A DNA stretch of 64,000 nucleotides from Mastacembelus armatus. Taxonomy: Eukaryota > Chordata > Actinopteri > Synbranchiformes > Mastacembelidae. Below the pieces are notes generated by a model. The model worked only from the letters and a program-made list of their open reading frames with translations, was not told where the DNA came from and made no database searches. A program made the position numbers and the translations under genes. Each line of letters begins with the position of its first letter. Position 1 is the stretch's first letter. Location: assembly GCF_900324485.2 (NCBI RefSeq), contig NC_046633.1, forward strand, positions 3,960,106-4,024,105, given 5' to 3'. Shown in pieces: positions 29,604-51,806 of this stretch.

Positions 29604-29613
29604 CCTTATATGG
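29604..29613 (+). promoter_or_regulatory. actb: Intron-1 CArG box, CCTTATATGG
   Basis: This exact SRF-site decamer lies 200 bases before the coding exon, in the intron that acts as an enhancer in other fish beta-actin genes. Confidence 0.7.
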
Positions 29614-29776
29614 CCATGGCCAGACCGCGGGAGAAAGTCTTTGTTTCTCAGCTCTGGATTTGGACTGGAACCTGCGCCACTGCGACATCCAGTGTCCGGT
29701 TTCCATAATGACAAGGATTTTAACTGAGCTGATGTTGCCCAGATGTAACAATAATTGTCACAAAGCATCAGCTTGA

Positions 29777-31958
<2,182 letters not shown>

Positions 31959-32485
31959 ACAGACTGTCAGCCCCCTCCCCAAAACACACTGCTACAAACC
32001 CAAACAACTGGCTCTGCATACATGCCTACACAACACTGGTGTATGCTGAGCCCACAACACCTATTCCATTTTCCCTCATCACTATGGCTATGGCACCATG
32101 CCCCCTGATGGGGAGAAACTCTGCAGGAAGTACAGAGCGTCCCAGGCGGTGTGAATGTGTGAGGAACATGATGTCCATTGTCGTGTTTGTGTAGGTCATT
32201 CCAGATGTCTTTGTTCACCACCTTATTTGCCTCTATGAAGGTTTATTCTCTGGTGGGCCCACTGCCCAACAGACCTGTAGTATTGCTTAATATGTAAATT
32301 ATGTAATCTGAAACTTGTTTTGTTTTTGTACTTTCAGCCTTAAACAATACTAGGTCCAGTTTGTTTTTGTCATTATGCAAAAGACAAAGCTTCTACCTTG
32401 TATGGAGGTGTATGAAGGTTTGTGCATGGGGTGTCAAGCCTCTATTGTACACAACAACCCAATAAAAGTGCACATGTCTGAGATT
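31959..32485 (+). other. actb: actb 3'UTR with poly(A) signal
   Basis: About 520 bases follow the TAA at 31956-31958 and end with AATAAA at 32461-32466, a typical beta-actin 3'UTR length. Confidence 0.85.
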
Positions 32486-34020
32486 CCAGTTTGACTACTT
32501 ATTTTTATCACACAAAATTAGGTCTTAAACAAATCTCTGTACTTTAACTGTTGAGCAACATGCCTGAACTCCATTAAGGTCAGCATGTAAGCTTCATACA
32601 GCCACCTTTCAATCAAGGGGTAGGTGGTGTTTTCTAGAGAAATTATCAATGAGTACAGCCATTGAACCAAACCAGAATCTGTTCCAAAATGGTCACACCA
32701 TCTCTTTTAAAATAGGTCTTTGTCTTGTTTGGTCCAGACCAGAGTTTACATGTTTGTATTCACACCTTGCACAAAAGGTCTTTTTCATGGGGGGGGAACA
32801 AACTCTGGTCTACTTTATCTGGAACAAACAATGCAGGTACCTAGTTTCCTAATGCTGTCTAAAATAAGTTCTCTGCCTAATGAATAGTTGGCAACTTTGT
32901 AGAGCAAACTAGTTGTGTAACAAAAAGTAAAATTAAGATGACATTTTATTCCCACATTACATGGAATTTTGTAATGGCACAGCAACAAAGAGTGTGACAC
33001 AAAAGTGAAGTACAATCCAGGTATAAAAATTAAAATATAATCTATTAGGATAGAAAGTCTTGCATCCTGATGCATTGAACTGTAGTTCTGTCAACATGAA
33101 TAGAATATCAATTTCATTAAAAGTCCTTGTTCATTCACCAATTGTTTTACTTTTTGACTACCCTTTGATACACCTGTCTGAAACGCTGATTATTAAATAC
33201 TGTACAGATTAGCTTGTCAAGTCCACTTTTCCTTTCGTCTGCTCCTTTCAGGGGTTGCCACAGTGAATCATCTGCCTCCATTTAACCCTATCCTCTGTAT
33301 CCTCCTTACCAACACACAAACTATCCTCATGTCCTCCTTCCCTACGTCCAAGAACCTCCTCTTTGGTCTTCCTCTGGGCCTCCTTCCTGGCAGCTCTAAC
33401 CTCAGCATCCTTTTACCAATGTATTCACTGTTCCTCCTCTGAATATGTCCAAACCATCTCAATCTGGCTTCCCTGGCTTTTTCTCCAAAACATCTAACAT
33501 GAGCTGTCCCTCTGATGTCCTCATTCCTGATCCTATCCATCCTCGTCACTCCCTGAGAGAACCTCAACATCTTCAGCTTTGGTACCTCCACTTATCCTCA
33601 CATATTTTATTAGTGAAAATGAAATTTTAAGCAAGGGTGACAATTATCGACTGACAAGTGTATAATGACACTACAAAGCTACAAATCTACCTTGTAGTTC
33701 CTTGCAGGGGTGTTATATGCTGCTTTGTACATATTTCTGTCAGAAAATAAGAACTCAAACAACACATATAGACCTAACATATTCACAAAAGCAAAATGAA
33801 TGTATTAAACTTAAAATATACTAAAACGAGTCCTCGTATTATAACCTTTTAATGCATTATATTTCCAGAAGCCTTATTTTATTAAATGTTAAGTTTTATA
33901 TCCTGTTATTTAAAAACCTTAATCTGATTAAATCGACAGGAAGTTTGTCCGTCACTGAAAAGCCTCCGTCATTGTGCAGCAGGAAACGTCGTCCGTCCTG
34001 TTAACGGTTCAATGTAAGAG
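32486..34020. other. Intergenic region between actb and fbxl18
   Basis: Apart from the LINE fragment at 33229-33600 I see no gene or known repeat. The last 150 bases (from about 33930) carry the presumed fbxl18 promoter and 5'UTR. Confidence 0.5.
33229..33600 (-). mobile_element. 3' fragment of an RTE-type LINE (reverse transcriptase C-terminus and tail)
   Basis: On the minus strand a 107-codon frame contains the hallmark end of RTE/Rex-like reverse transcriptases: GVTRMDRIRNEDIRGTA, then RLRWFGHIQRR and RRPRGRPKRR. It is followed by the typical 3' tail wording (cagtgtggcaacccctg-type, at about 33245-33265) and a purine-rich end. Everything 5' of this is missing, so it is a dead 5'-truncated insertion. 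Exact family assignment (Expander versus other RTE) needs a repeat library. Confidence 0.8.
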
Positions 34021-34076
34021 CAGGCTCATCGCGACATGTCTCACTGGCTCAATAAACATTTCACACCCTGTTAACC

Positions 34077-37000
34077 ATGAGTGGGACTCTGAGAGGGATT
34101 TCAGAGGACATGGATCGACAAATTGTACAGGTTGGTGAACAACAACATGTTATAATTTCATCAGTGGCACCGCCGAGCATAGCGACTGAATTAGCTAATG
34201 TTAACGCTAGGTAGTTAGGGCTAGACCAGGCTTCGCCCAAATTTTAGTTGACTTTTCAAGCAGGTTTAGTCAATTATAGGCATAAACAGGGAGCATAGTA
34301 GGCCTACGTTATCCTCATAATCAACAAAAAAATCTGTTTTATACATGAGTGGTCAGACAGAGATAATTTCGCTGGTGATATTGTCAATGATATGTCTATG
34401 TAGCCTTAAATATTGCTGCCAAATGCCTTGTTTTATGCCTCCTCTATAGGCACACAGTGTCTTTGTATAGCTGTTGTATAGTGGCTAATTTTTCCTAGTA
34501 AAAATATTGTGTTTCCCTTTAAAGAAGTGCTGCCACAGTCTAAAAGACAAAATCACTGGCAGAACACCTGTTTATATAGCCTCATAGTATTAGTGCATAA
34601 TACCAGGATTTCTAGCATCTTGGTAATTCTTCTCAAATGTCAACCATATACTGTCTGTCTCAGGCTGTGTGTGATGAGGACACGATGTCTTCAGCCTCAG
34701 TGGGAATGTCAGATTTGTCTGATGAGATCCTGCTGTGCATCCTCCGCCATGTGCCAGTATGTGACCTGTTGCTGAATGTGGCAAATGTCTGCCACAAGTT
34801 ACGCACACTATGCCATGATAAGACGCTGCTCACAAACATCAGCCTGTCTGAAGAGTATCGGGTAAAAAACATTTTATCATCATCTGAAGTGACATGTATG
34901 TTTCAGGACTTTTAATGAAGATCTTTATCCCAGTTTTCGATTATTCTTTAAGCTCATACCTCTGTGGACCAACATTTCCTTAACAACATAGTGAAATACA
35001 TTTAATCGAATTTGATTTATGTTTCCTTCCAGGCTGATGACCTACTGGTGCGGCAAGTATTGAAGCAGCTAGCCAATCATGTCCAATCTCTCAGCTTGAA
35101 TGGTTGCTACTGGCTGTCTGGCTCAACCATGGAACATCTTGTTCGCTGCAGGGCAGTGACACACCTCGATGTCACTGGCTGTCGCCTGTCTTCCCTTCGT
35201 CTGTCCCGCCTCCTCTCCTCCCTCTCTTTACTAAGATCATTTGCTTTTGATGTGACACCAGGTTTCAACTCAGCCCAGCTCAGTTCAGAGGCAGTGGATT
35301 CACTCAGTCGGCTGTCGGAGCTCAGACAGACGCTGTTGACACCAAGTTATGGTGTGGTGCCATGTTGTGCTCAACTCCGCAAGTAAGAAACTGTCAAATT
35401 GTGATTTTATATAACATTTCACACAAGATTTGTGTACAGAATAAGACCTGTTTGACACACAGTGTGCTATATTGACTTTTATCTGTTTTCCAAGGATTAT
35501 CCAGATGCCAACTGCCTTTGTTACACATAGTGTATTGTCCATAGAAATTTTAAATTTACAGAAATAAAAAAAGTGACACACATGACAGACCAATTCTTCT
35601 CCAATTTAACAATCTAGACTCTACAGCCATGTTGTGTTAGACAGAACTTGAAGGTTTAACCTTTGTCCTACATTGCTAAACTTTGCTGCAGCACTAAATA
35701 CAAAGCACAGCTCAGACTGATGGGAAATAAAAAATGTCCTAACAGACAAGAAAAAAGCCATCTCAAGGCATTTGGTCCTTTAGCAGAGATAAGCAACTCT
35801 GCACAATGGCACTACATGACATACATGTGCATACAAATATGTTTTGCTCTGATTATAACAGTATGTTGGTATTTTACTGCTACAGTGTGGGATGTGTGTT
35901 TCTGTTCCATAGACTGATGCTGCAGTTTGACATCTCAGATGTGACCAGGGAGGGTGTTGGTGTTTGCTGTCAGTTAATGGTGGGTCAGAGCAGTGTGCCA
36001 CATTACCAACACCTGGAAAAGTTCACTGCCAGGTTGGCCCCTGGAGAGGTGAGCTTCTCTGGATTGTCGATGTATATAAAACCTCTTCCATGTATTTGCA
36101 ATATACACTGCAGTACTGTGTGTAACCAGTGTTTTTGTATATTGCTGGTTGCAGGTAAACCAAACCTTGCTGCTTCTCTACTTGGCTGTGTTCAGTGTTC
36201 ATGTTCCTAAGCGCCTCCGAGTTTTTCTCGTGTCCATTCCTGGCCCAAGCCCTGCTCACTGGCCTGCTGCTCCGTCATTGGCTCATAGCTTGGGTCAACA
36301 AGGTGACCTGGAGGCCCTGCAGCTTCCTCGGTCCTGGCTTGATTCGTTGTCACTAAAGAGGGCTCTGGAGGGAAACAGTCCCAAGCACCTGAGCTTCAGC
36401 CGCTGCCCAGCTTTATGGCCACAGGTGTTTCAGTCACTTCTGGAGGGAGGAGTCAGAGATGCTACACAACTGATCAGCATTAACCTCAGTGGGATCAACC
36501 AGGTTCTTTACTCGGAGTGTAGAAGTGTGGAAGATCAGCTAGTTCCTGGGACAATGAGCCGGTTGGCACTTGGCTGTTCAAACATCAAACACCTGAACCT
36601 GATGCACACACACTATCATCATGAAAACTCACCTGGGCTGGGTCTAGAAACACACCTGGGTGCTAGCTTAGCCAAATTCAGGCACCTGCGATCTCTCACT
36701 CTCCCTGCCTGTGCCCTGTCTGATGGCTTAAATACACATCATATGTCTACAATCAACACATCTCCCTCTCCATTGTTCCTGGGGTTAAAGAAGACTCCAC
36801 GGGTGGGACTTCAGAATTTCAAACCTGATTCTGAGTCTTCCTTGTCAGGGGACAGCACCTCAGGGCTAGTTCAGCTCTTAAAAGGCTGCCCTTTTTTAGA
36901 TACCTTAGAGATCATTGGCCCTGGTTTTGTCTCTGTGTTGCCTCGGCTCGAGCCTTGCACTCGTGCCAGCGTGGAGCCCCGTGGTATGTGTGCATGGGCT

Positions 37001-38127
37001 CGGGGAGTCGGTGATGCACACTTAGCCGCACTTGAGGCTTTGCCTCAATTATGTCGTCTGACTCTAGCTGGACTTCCTGGGGTCTTAAAAGGGACGGGGC
37101 TGGTACAGCTGGCCAGGCAGTGCAAAGACCTTCAAGTATTATCCCTTGCCAATATGGGATCGCTAAAAACCATGAACTACACTCCTGCCTTGCTGGACAC
37201 ACTTAAATATTGCACACAGCTACAGGAACTCAGGTTAGTGGATGCCTTCATATAACCCTAATTTACAGCAATAATAACTTTAACAATAACGATGATTCTG
37301 AGTCATTATATTCTGCCCCTTTTCAATCAGAGCATATATTAAGGAATTCTAATATTTAAAGTATTATATGAACTCATCCTAATGTAAGCTTTCATCTGTC
37401 AAGTGTTAAATAAATTCAGAACGATGAAATGATTGGCTGTTTGATAGATTTTTCCTGAATGAATAATTCTCTTTTATATTATGCAATTTTTTGTTGTTTC
37501 TCACTAATTCCTTGCAAACATGTGAACTCTATATTCACATTTTACATTTAAGTATTGCTGTTGTTTTCATCATTAAAGATTGTGCCCTAAGCTCACTACA
37601 GAATATGAGGCAGTACACTAGTTACATCGTTGTTTAGCTTATTTGTTTATTTGAGACTGTATTTGTTTTTTAGGTTAGAGCAGCCCTACCTGAATGCCAA
37701 TGCGTCATTCTTTGACGCTCTGTCCTGCTGCTCTCGTCTGCAGCGTCTCTGCCTTATCTCACGTAGTGGCACCTTTGACCCGTTAGCCACAGAGAGCTTC
37801 ATGGAGCGATGCTGCCACGTCATCATGTGTCACATGTTCATGGGTGGCACCTTGGTGTCTTGTCGGACGTTGCAGAAAGCCCTGCTGGACAGGTGAGTTT
37901 TTGTGTATATGAACATACCATATGTCAAATATTTAATGGTGAGAGAAATGCAAATGTCTTTCTCCTTTAGATTTTCAGTTGATCGCTCAGCCCTGAGTGT
38001 GGTCATCTATCCACTACAGCATGAAGATCTGCCTTCAGTCATCAGAGATATACCACTCACACTGCTGGATCGGATAACTTTGTTTCAGAGCCATGTGGCA
38101 CAACCGCCACATTTATCACCATTGTGA
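34077..38127 (+). CDS. fbxl18: F-box and leucine-rich repeat protein 18, complete, 730 aa in seven exons
   Basis: FBXL18 is a substrate adaptor of SCF (Skp1-Cul1-F-box) ubiquitin ligases. Exons: 34077-34130, 34664-34861, 35033-35382, 35913-36048, 36155-37233, 37674-37892, 37971-38127, all in phase. The F-box is near residues 30-75 (SDLSDEILLCILRHVPVCDL). Leucine-rich repeats follow, including VQSLSLNGCYWLSGSTMEHL, FRHLRSLTLPACALSDGLN and CKDLQVLSLANMGSLKTMNY. One 1079-base exon carries most of the repeat region. The start at 34077 precedes a second in-frame ATG at 34685; the first is preferred because it opens the conserved first exon. Human ACTB and FBXL18 are neighbours, which supports the call. 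AATAAA lies at 38595-38600. Confidence 0.93.
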
Positions 38128-38620
38128 CATCACCAGTAAGCTGCACTGCAATTGGTGCTCAACAGCTAAGGTGCATAGAACATTTTGTTTGTGTTTTTTT
38201 TTTAGGCAGGAGATACAATTCACAGATGAAAAAGACTGATTACGTTCTGGTTGTTGATCATTTGACTTACAGTGGTTGCGACAGTACATTAATAATTCTT
38301 GTATACATTTACATGATACTTTAATGATGGTCTTGAAAGGCATGGTTATTTCAGCTCATCTCCACAAGGAGGTCAGAAATCAGGGTCAGCCACAGATTAA
38401 TGCTCTGGAACTTGTATGTTTTTTTAAATTCTCTTGTTCAAAGACATTTCACATTTGGTGCCGCAAGATTTCAGTTGTGGCTTCTTGGTCAAAAACCATT
38501 TCTGCTGTTTTGAAAATAAGTGCCAAAAACAAAGGTTAAGGGATGTATTTGTTATGAAAATTTGTACTTGAGGCAATGAATCAAATGATGCTGTAATAAA
38601 GTCCATATCCATTATTTTTA
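38128..38620 (+). other. fbxl18: fbxl18 3'UTR
   Basis: About 490 bases from the TGA to the AATAAA at 38595-38600. Nothing else is recognised. Confidence 0.7.
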
Positions 38621-39352
38621 AACCTTGTCTGTATACAGTTGACTAAATCTAAAATCCTCATAATGTTTCTGATAACTCCCTGTCAATGTACATTTGTGTC
38701 CTCGACTCCTGTTATGTAGTAGGTTGGTGATAAACCTGAATTCTCTCAGAATCCAGTATACAGGAGGCAAAATAGGTTTCCATGTAACTGTCATATCCTG
38801 AATATGTCTTCAAGCTACACGTGTGATTGAATAGATGCACAACTCAAACACAACTGACCAGTCAGTCTTCTATTAGTGTAGCTAATCCGTGAAGGCTGTG
38901 CAGACAATTATCATTAAAAAGAATTAAATCAGTCTTTTGAGGACAGACCTCCCTGGCGTAGACTTGTCAAGTCTTTATCCGCTGGACAGGAATACTAATC
39001 TATCACCGATGTATCTGATCAGAGCGCGACATTTTAGTGAGAACAGATCAATATTTATTTTGTGTAAAAGTGAGGAATAATATGTATATGTATATTTAAT
39101 GCGATGTTTTTATTCAAATAACACTTATAAATTATCTCCATTGTGCTTTATCTTTGTCGTTTCTTATCGACTACTCTGGTCTGGCTCAGTGTTGTCATTG
39201 AGCCATGATGGCGCACAACGTGCGTGAGTCGTGTAGTTAGCTCGGCTGTAGTCAAACTAGTAACCTTAGCAAAGTTAATACATTTCGTAGTTTGCTGTAC
39301 TCGACGTGGTTTATTATTCTGTAGTTGACTAACTAGACAAAGCGGGTTAAAT
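38621..39352. other. Spacer and ptcd1 promoter region
   Basis: AT-rich spacer with no coding content seen. The ptcd1 promoter and 5'UTR should fall in its last 250 bases. Confidence 0.45.
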
Positions 39353-42300
39353 ATGTTCACGTCCTTCGCCTGTTCGTGCGTGCGAAGCGGGAGGAGACTC
39401 TCGGTCCCCGTTTCTAAATTGTCCGTTCTGTCACCGAAAGCGCTGAGTGGGACCGGGATGCGAGATTTGGCAGGATACCGGTCATCCCGTCTCCTCTCAC
39501 CGGCTCCTTTTCATCTGCCGAGGGGACTACGGTTAACGGTCCGGTCGGGATCCCAGTCAGCCGCTCCCCACCGGGATGTGGAACCAAGAGGTTCTCCCTC
39601 AGCCCCAGAAGAACAGGAGAACTTCGGATCCCTCTCTACCGATATGTCCTCCCGGAGGTCGTTCAGGAAGAGCGGCCCCGACATCCAGGACCTGCGACAC
39701 CGAGAGGGCGACGCCGCTGAGGAAGAGGACCCGGTAAACAGTCTCACGAGGCGGGGCAGGAGAAACACTCCGTACTGGTACTTCCTGCAGTGCAAGAAAC
39801 TCATCAAAGGGGGCAAGGTCAGTCTGGTGTCACTGTCGTGTCTGTCCAGCTTTGTTCTGTTCTCGCCTTCATGTGTCTGTAATCCTCTGTAGCTGCAGGA
39901 GGCTTTGGATGTGTTCAGCAGAGACATGCTGCAGGGAGAGAGGCTGCAGCCGGAGGAGTACAACTACACCGTCCTGATAGGAGGCTGTGGCCGAGCTGGA
40001 CTACTGAAAAAAGCCTTCAGACTCTACAATGATGTAGGAACATTTTGTTTATTTGTCCATTTAAAGTTTTGTGTTGTCAGATGCTATTTATATATTTGCT
40101 GAAGCTGTTATTTGCAGGGACACATTAATAAGCGTTGTTGTAAATGTGCCAGATGTTAGAATAAACCCTCAATCATTAATTAAAATAAGAGATAAATTAA
40201 TAAAAAGTGAACTGCATAGTTTCTGCCCCTTAAATATAATCTGTAATAATTATTAGAACTATTTTAAGAATAATAAGCATTTCCTTGTACATTTTTTCAG
40301 GTGTGCATTTCTTGACACTGATGCAGTGAGAGTCAGGTTTTGTAATAGTGTGTATGTGTCTCTCCAGATGAAGAAGCGAGGTCTAAGTCCTACAGATGCA
40401 ACCTACACAGCCCTGTTCAATGCCTGCGCTGAGTCGCCTTCAAAACACGCCGGTCTTCAGCAAACGCTGAAGTTGGAACAGGAACTCCGTCGAAAAAACT
40501 ACCCCCTCAGCACCATCACATACCACGCTCTTCTCAAGACGCATGCCACCACCAACCACCTTCAAGCCTGCTTTCACACGCTCAGGGTGCGACACGTGCT
40601 GCATTTACCTGGCTGTGTGGAGACGTGGTCGAAGAATTGTGTTTGATTTGTGTGTAATTATTTGTCTTTATGTAGGAAATGCTGCAGAATGGACACGTTG
40701 TAACTCCGGAGACATTTCACTACCTGCTGATGGGTTGTGTGAATGACAAAGACTCGGGATTCAGAATGGCTCTACAGGTACAGGCCTGATTTAGAGAACC
40801 CTAATTACACTGGTGTGCAATATATTTGAAGATCCCTTTACTCCTAGATTTCTATGCTGTTGATGCTCATCAGAAAAACATGCTGAAATCTTTTAAAGTC
40901 AGTATAGCCCAAGTGATGCTAGATTTTCAGAGACCACTACTGATTTTTGAAAGGTTTTAAAATCCAATAATGATACATCAGCAGCTCGTGTTCTCTCTCC
41001 TCCTCTCTGTGGTTCCTGTCTATGACAAGCTTTAATTGTTATTGCCCTGTTGTTGATAAAGCAGATTCACCAGGTACCTTAACCTTTTTTGTTTGTTTGT
41101 TTCAGGTTTGGCGCCAGATGCTGAGGTCAGGGATTCTTCCAGATTCGAAGAACTATAACCTGCTGTTGAGGACTGCAAGGGACTGTGGGATTGGTGATCC
41201 TGCCTTGGTCACTAACATTCTGCTGAGGCCTAACTGTCAGATCCAGAAAGAGGGAGAGCATGTGTCAAATGTCAAGCCAGACTACAGATGCAAGGATATA
41301 ACAGACATTGACCTTTTAGAGAGGCAGTTGTTCATTCAGCCTGAGCCACACAGAGACAGTGAGGGGTCCTTTATCAGGCAAGAATCAACTCATTTGATAC
41401 CAATCAGACAAAAGGATGACACCTTGCTGCCTGTTGAATCGGCAGTTAGTACTCCAGCCCCTAACTTGCTGGATGTTTTTGAGGGGACAAATGGTGCTGT
41501 GGTCTCCCTCGGCACTGTTGAAACAGCGTCTGATAGGCTCACCCTGATTGGAGGAGCTAAAGGTTTCCTGGAGAAGATGGTGGCTAATAGATTACATCCA
41601 GACCTCAAGACCCTGACCCTGTTGGCAGACATGATGGAGCCCGGCTACCAGTCCCTGCAGCTGCTGTTAAAGGTTGCAAAGGAGCATCAAGTGAAACTGG
41701 ATGTTGCGTTCTTTAACTCTGTGATTCGCCGAGCAGCCAAAGCTGGTGACCTGGATGGGGCAAAGGTACAGATACACACAGACACACATACTGCCAATCT
41801 CAGTTTAACCACAGATATGTCTCTGTTCAATGCCATTAAAGGCTCAGTTCAACTAACTATTCATTCCAATGCTACATGTACATATATGTATATATTTTGT
41901 AATTTTGGTGAGGTCACTATTCAGTTTTCTTTTCTTTTTTTTTAATTGATTGCACAATGTTCTCCTCCCAGGGTGTGCTGAGTGTGATGCGACAGCGTAA
42001 TGTCAGCACAGATGTACAGACATTTGGAAGCCTTGCATTAGGCTGTGAGAGGCAGAAGGATGGTCTGCAGCTGCTAAAAGACATGCAGGTGACAATACAC
42101 ACATGCTAAATGCCACAAGGGCTGGCTTCAGTCTACAAGACTAATAGATATTAAAATTATTATATATTATAGATATAGATATGAACCTGACATTGTACAT
42201 TATTATGTTAATGTAACATTTTAATAAATGAAAAGTACATAAAGAGATTAACAGTACCATTGAAAAGTCTTAGTAAATAAAACTTTAATGTCAGCAGTAA

Positions 42301-43672
42301 TTGAATTAGGAGTAATAGTATTATTAGAGGACCATAAATATGACTTGACTGTTATCTTGTTTTTTTGTTTTTTTCCCAGGAGATGGGACTTAAGCCTAAT
42401 GTCCACGTGTTCTCTGCTCTTATTGGCCGAGCAGCCCAGAGACTGGATTACATTTATCTTAAAACAATCCTGAAAAGCATGAGTGAGATGGGAGTGGGCC
42501 CTAATGAGATTATCATCAGGCAGCTGGAGTTTGCCGCACAGTATCCACCCAACTATAACCAGGTCAGCATATGTGCAGGGTCCTGCTTGTAGTTCGCATC
42601 AGGCAGTACTCACCTGAGCACAACCGTTTGTGTTGATTTTAAATCTAAACACTATATCAATTCTTCATGACACAATAACTTTGCAGGAAATGACCAAAAC
42701 ACATTTTGCATATCAGAGGCTGATGAGTGCTCACAGACCGGTTCCTCATTTTCAAAACTGGATTGTTGCTCTAAGAGTGAAAATGTCAAGATGTGTTTCC
42801 TATGGTTTGAATAGTTTAATGCACTGTAGACTCTGAATGTGTGAACATTTTATCACCCATTTCTCTGTCTACATAACACACGCACTATAAAGAAGTTTCA
42901 CATACTGGATATCTGGATGTCCTAATTCTTAAAACCATTTTGCCAAGAGTCATAACAAGGAGTCGAAAAAGTCTAGTTTGTTTTGAAAGACCAGAATCAA
43001 ACATAAAAGGAGGCAGAAGTTAACAGGTAAATTTAAAATCCACAAGGGTGCACAACTTTAAAGACTGGAGAAAGCTGCATGGTTACTATGCACTGTATGT
43101 ATGCATGGACTAATGGAGGCACGGTGACTCCAGTAAGAACCTCCGGTAATGAGAAATATTATTTTTTACAAGCAAACATAGAAACTACAGTTGAAGTCTC
43201 ACAGTTTAAGATTCAGATTCACAACAGTGAACATACTGATTACTACTAGTGCTAGAAAACCACCTGCCTGAATGTTTTGGCATGAAGGAAAACAGGAATG
43301 TAAATTTTAAAAATGCAGATGTTGATCTGTGTTTGAACAGAACGTGACGTGGTTAAATGTTTTTTTTTGACTCTACTTTTCTGACCTTTTTCATGTTTCT
43401 CCTTATTTTCTTCTTTCCATTTATCTCTGCTCTGTCAATCCCAGTACAAGTCCAGAAACAACTACCTGGTCCACATTGATGGTTTCCGTGGTTACTACCA
43501 GCAATGGCTGAGAAAGATGCCTGCTCAGAGCACAGAGGACGAAAAGCTGCAGCTTGAGACAGACACTGCAGTGGTGAAAACAGACAGGCTGTCGAAGGCC
43601 CAGATGGACCAGAGAGCAGCTGCGAGGAGATTTCATGCTTGTAAAAAGGACAACACGAGCAGTTCCTTGTAA
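39353..43672 (+). CDS. ptcd1: Pentatricopeptide repeat domain protein 1, mitochondrial, complete, 704 aa in eight exons
   Basis: PTCD1 is a mitochondrial-matrix RNA-binding protein involved in tRNA and rRNA metabolism. Exons: 39353-39817, 39893-40033, 40368-40586, 40676-40777, 41106-41765, 41972-42088, 42380-42562, 43445-43672. Every junction is phase 0. The length of 704 aa matches the roughly 700 of human PTCD1. The first 60 residues are Arg/Ser-rich with almost no acidic residues, as in a mitochondrial presequence. PPR units are visible: [74 protein letters not shown], and [19 protein letters not shown]. The basic C-terminus is conserved in style. A poly(A) signal variant ATTAAA is at 43799-43804. 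Confidence 0.92.
42563..43444. other. ptcd1 intron 7
   Basis: This 882-base intron before the last exon shows no exon, RNA gene or repeat that I recognise. Confidence 0.5.
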
Positions 43673-43809
43673 GCTCTGTAACAGCAGTATTGAAAATATC
43701 AGACTTATCTCCCTAATCCCCTGCTCATATGTTTGCATTCAGCTATTCAAAACTCTGTGGACTTTGGATCAAAGTCGTGCAGTGTTATTTACACTGAAAT
43801 TAAAGTAAA

Positions 43810-44590
43810 CTGTATTAAAGTTTGAATACAGGATTCTTGAGAAAATGCATCTTTTCTAGTTTTGTCTTCCAAGTTGTATTGTGTTAGGGTAATCTGCAAT
43901 GGCTCCATGTTCACTTCCTGATCATGTTCCCTTGTGCTTCATCAGAAAGAAAAATACTTGTTTAATTGTAAAATATATATATATATATATATAGAGGACC
44001 TCTAAATCAGTGGAAGTGAAATTGAATAATGAAATGAGACAGTTGGAGGTATATTACAGGCAGGCTGAGAGGTGGCCTGTTCTGGATGATCCTTGTCAAC
44101 TTTTTCAACAAGCATGTGATAGAAGTCTTTATAGGGGAAACTGCTTTTATTGTGCAAACAAGGATATTTCATGTCACCTTTAAAAGCAAACATTTCTGCT
44201 GAGGGACGTTACTGTTAAACTGACCTGGAGGTTGAGGACTTATCTGGACTATGGTTATTATTACATTGAATGACAATTCATATTTGGCTTTATAGCAAAA
44301 AGACACAAACCACATACAAAAGCAGTGCAAAGTAAGCAGAGCAGATGCAGTACAACAAATCTTAATAAAACATTGTCCAGCAGTCACATTAGACTGACTC
44401 ACAGCATAGTGTTTCCTCTTATTATTAAAAAAGAGAACGGCTGAGAGTAGTATAATATTAAATGAAGAGAAAATTAAGAAGTAGACAAAATTAATCGTGG
44501 GTTTTCGTATTTATCTGTCGCTCTACTCCAGTCCGGTTGGTGGCGGTAATACACCTTTAAAATGGTTTGTCAGCCTCCAATAAAAAGGAC
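43810..44590. other. Spacer between ptcd1 and the next gene
   Basis: It contains an AT microsatellite at about 43974-43993 and, at its right end, a repeat-like sequence listed separately. No coding exon is supported. Confidence 0.5.
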
Positions 44591-44603
44591 GACGAAGAAG
44601 AAA
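44517..44603 (+). repeat. Repeat-like sequence in the promoter/5'UTR of the Cys-cluster gene
   Basis: The stretch tactccagtccggttggtgg plus a following cggtaatacacc block and a GAAGAAG-rich end (to about 44603) matches a short wording I recall as dispersed near many vertebrate genes, ending in GAAGAAG repeats. It is probably the tail of an old transposable element. Family assignment is uncertain. Confidence 0.4.
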
Positions 44604-45073
44604 ATCCACACATCCGGTGACGGAAAGATTTAAGAACCCCGGCGGGAAGTCAAATTATTTTGGTTTCGTGGACATCTAAGGTAAGAAAACAAATTCTTAC
44701 AGAATAAACAAAACATATTTTCATATGCTAACATCGTTCTGTTTGTAGTTAAAGTACCTGTTGACATAAGCGGTGACTATATGTGAGCGTATGAAACTTT
44801 TCCTGACGTCAAGAAAGCTAATAGCTAGCTAGCTTCCTAAAAGTAAGGGAAAAAATGAATGTGGTTTGGTTGCGGCTGAATGGAAACGCTACCACTACAG
44901 AATAACGCAGTGATTTTTCTTCTTTGTAAAGTGACGTTCGGCTGATATGTTCTGTACATTTTTAGTGACACTGAAAATCAACGCCAACATCTCACACAGG
45001 GACACAGTGATGGTGTTTTATCATCTGCGAGGTGACGCTGGTCGTTTTTTGTTCCCTGTCCTAGACATTTCTG

Positions 45074-51508
<6,435 letters not shown>

Positions 51509-51806
51509 TGCTGAGACCTCAGACACATCCTGTGACTCATTAACATGATAAGAGACATTTTATTTTGCTTTATTCTTTAATGACTTGATCAGTGTTTGTG
51601 TGCTATTGGCATAAACTGGAGAAAGTCTGGTTCCGTACTACAGGATCTTTTAATTTAAAAGAATGTTTGTTGATCTCCTTCTGCGACTACTGTTGGATGT
51701 ATATAAGAGGCGAAATATTGATAAATAAAATATTGTTTCTTAGAAGTGTTAGTTACCGATATATTGCTTAAAATGCTTAATTCAGAATCCAAGTCTAAAA
51801 CATAAC

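Noticed and set aside
33268-33591. 107-codon basic protein on the minus strand as a host gene
   Set aside because: It is the C-terminal end of a LINE reverse transcriptase followed by the element's 3' tail.
39511-39963. 150-codon minus-strand ORF over ptcd1 exon 1
   Set aside because: It is the antisense shadow of a GC-rich coding exon and crosses the ptcd1 intron.
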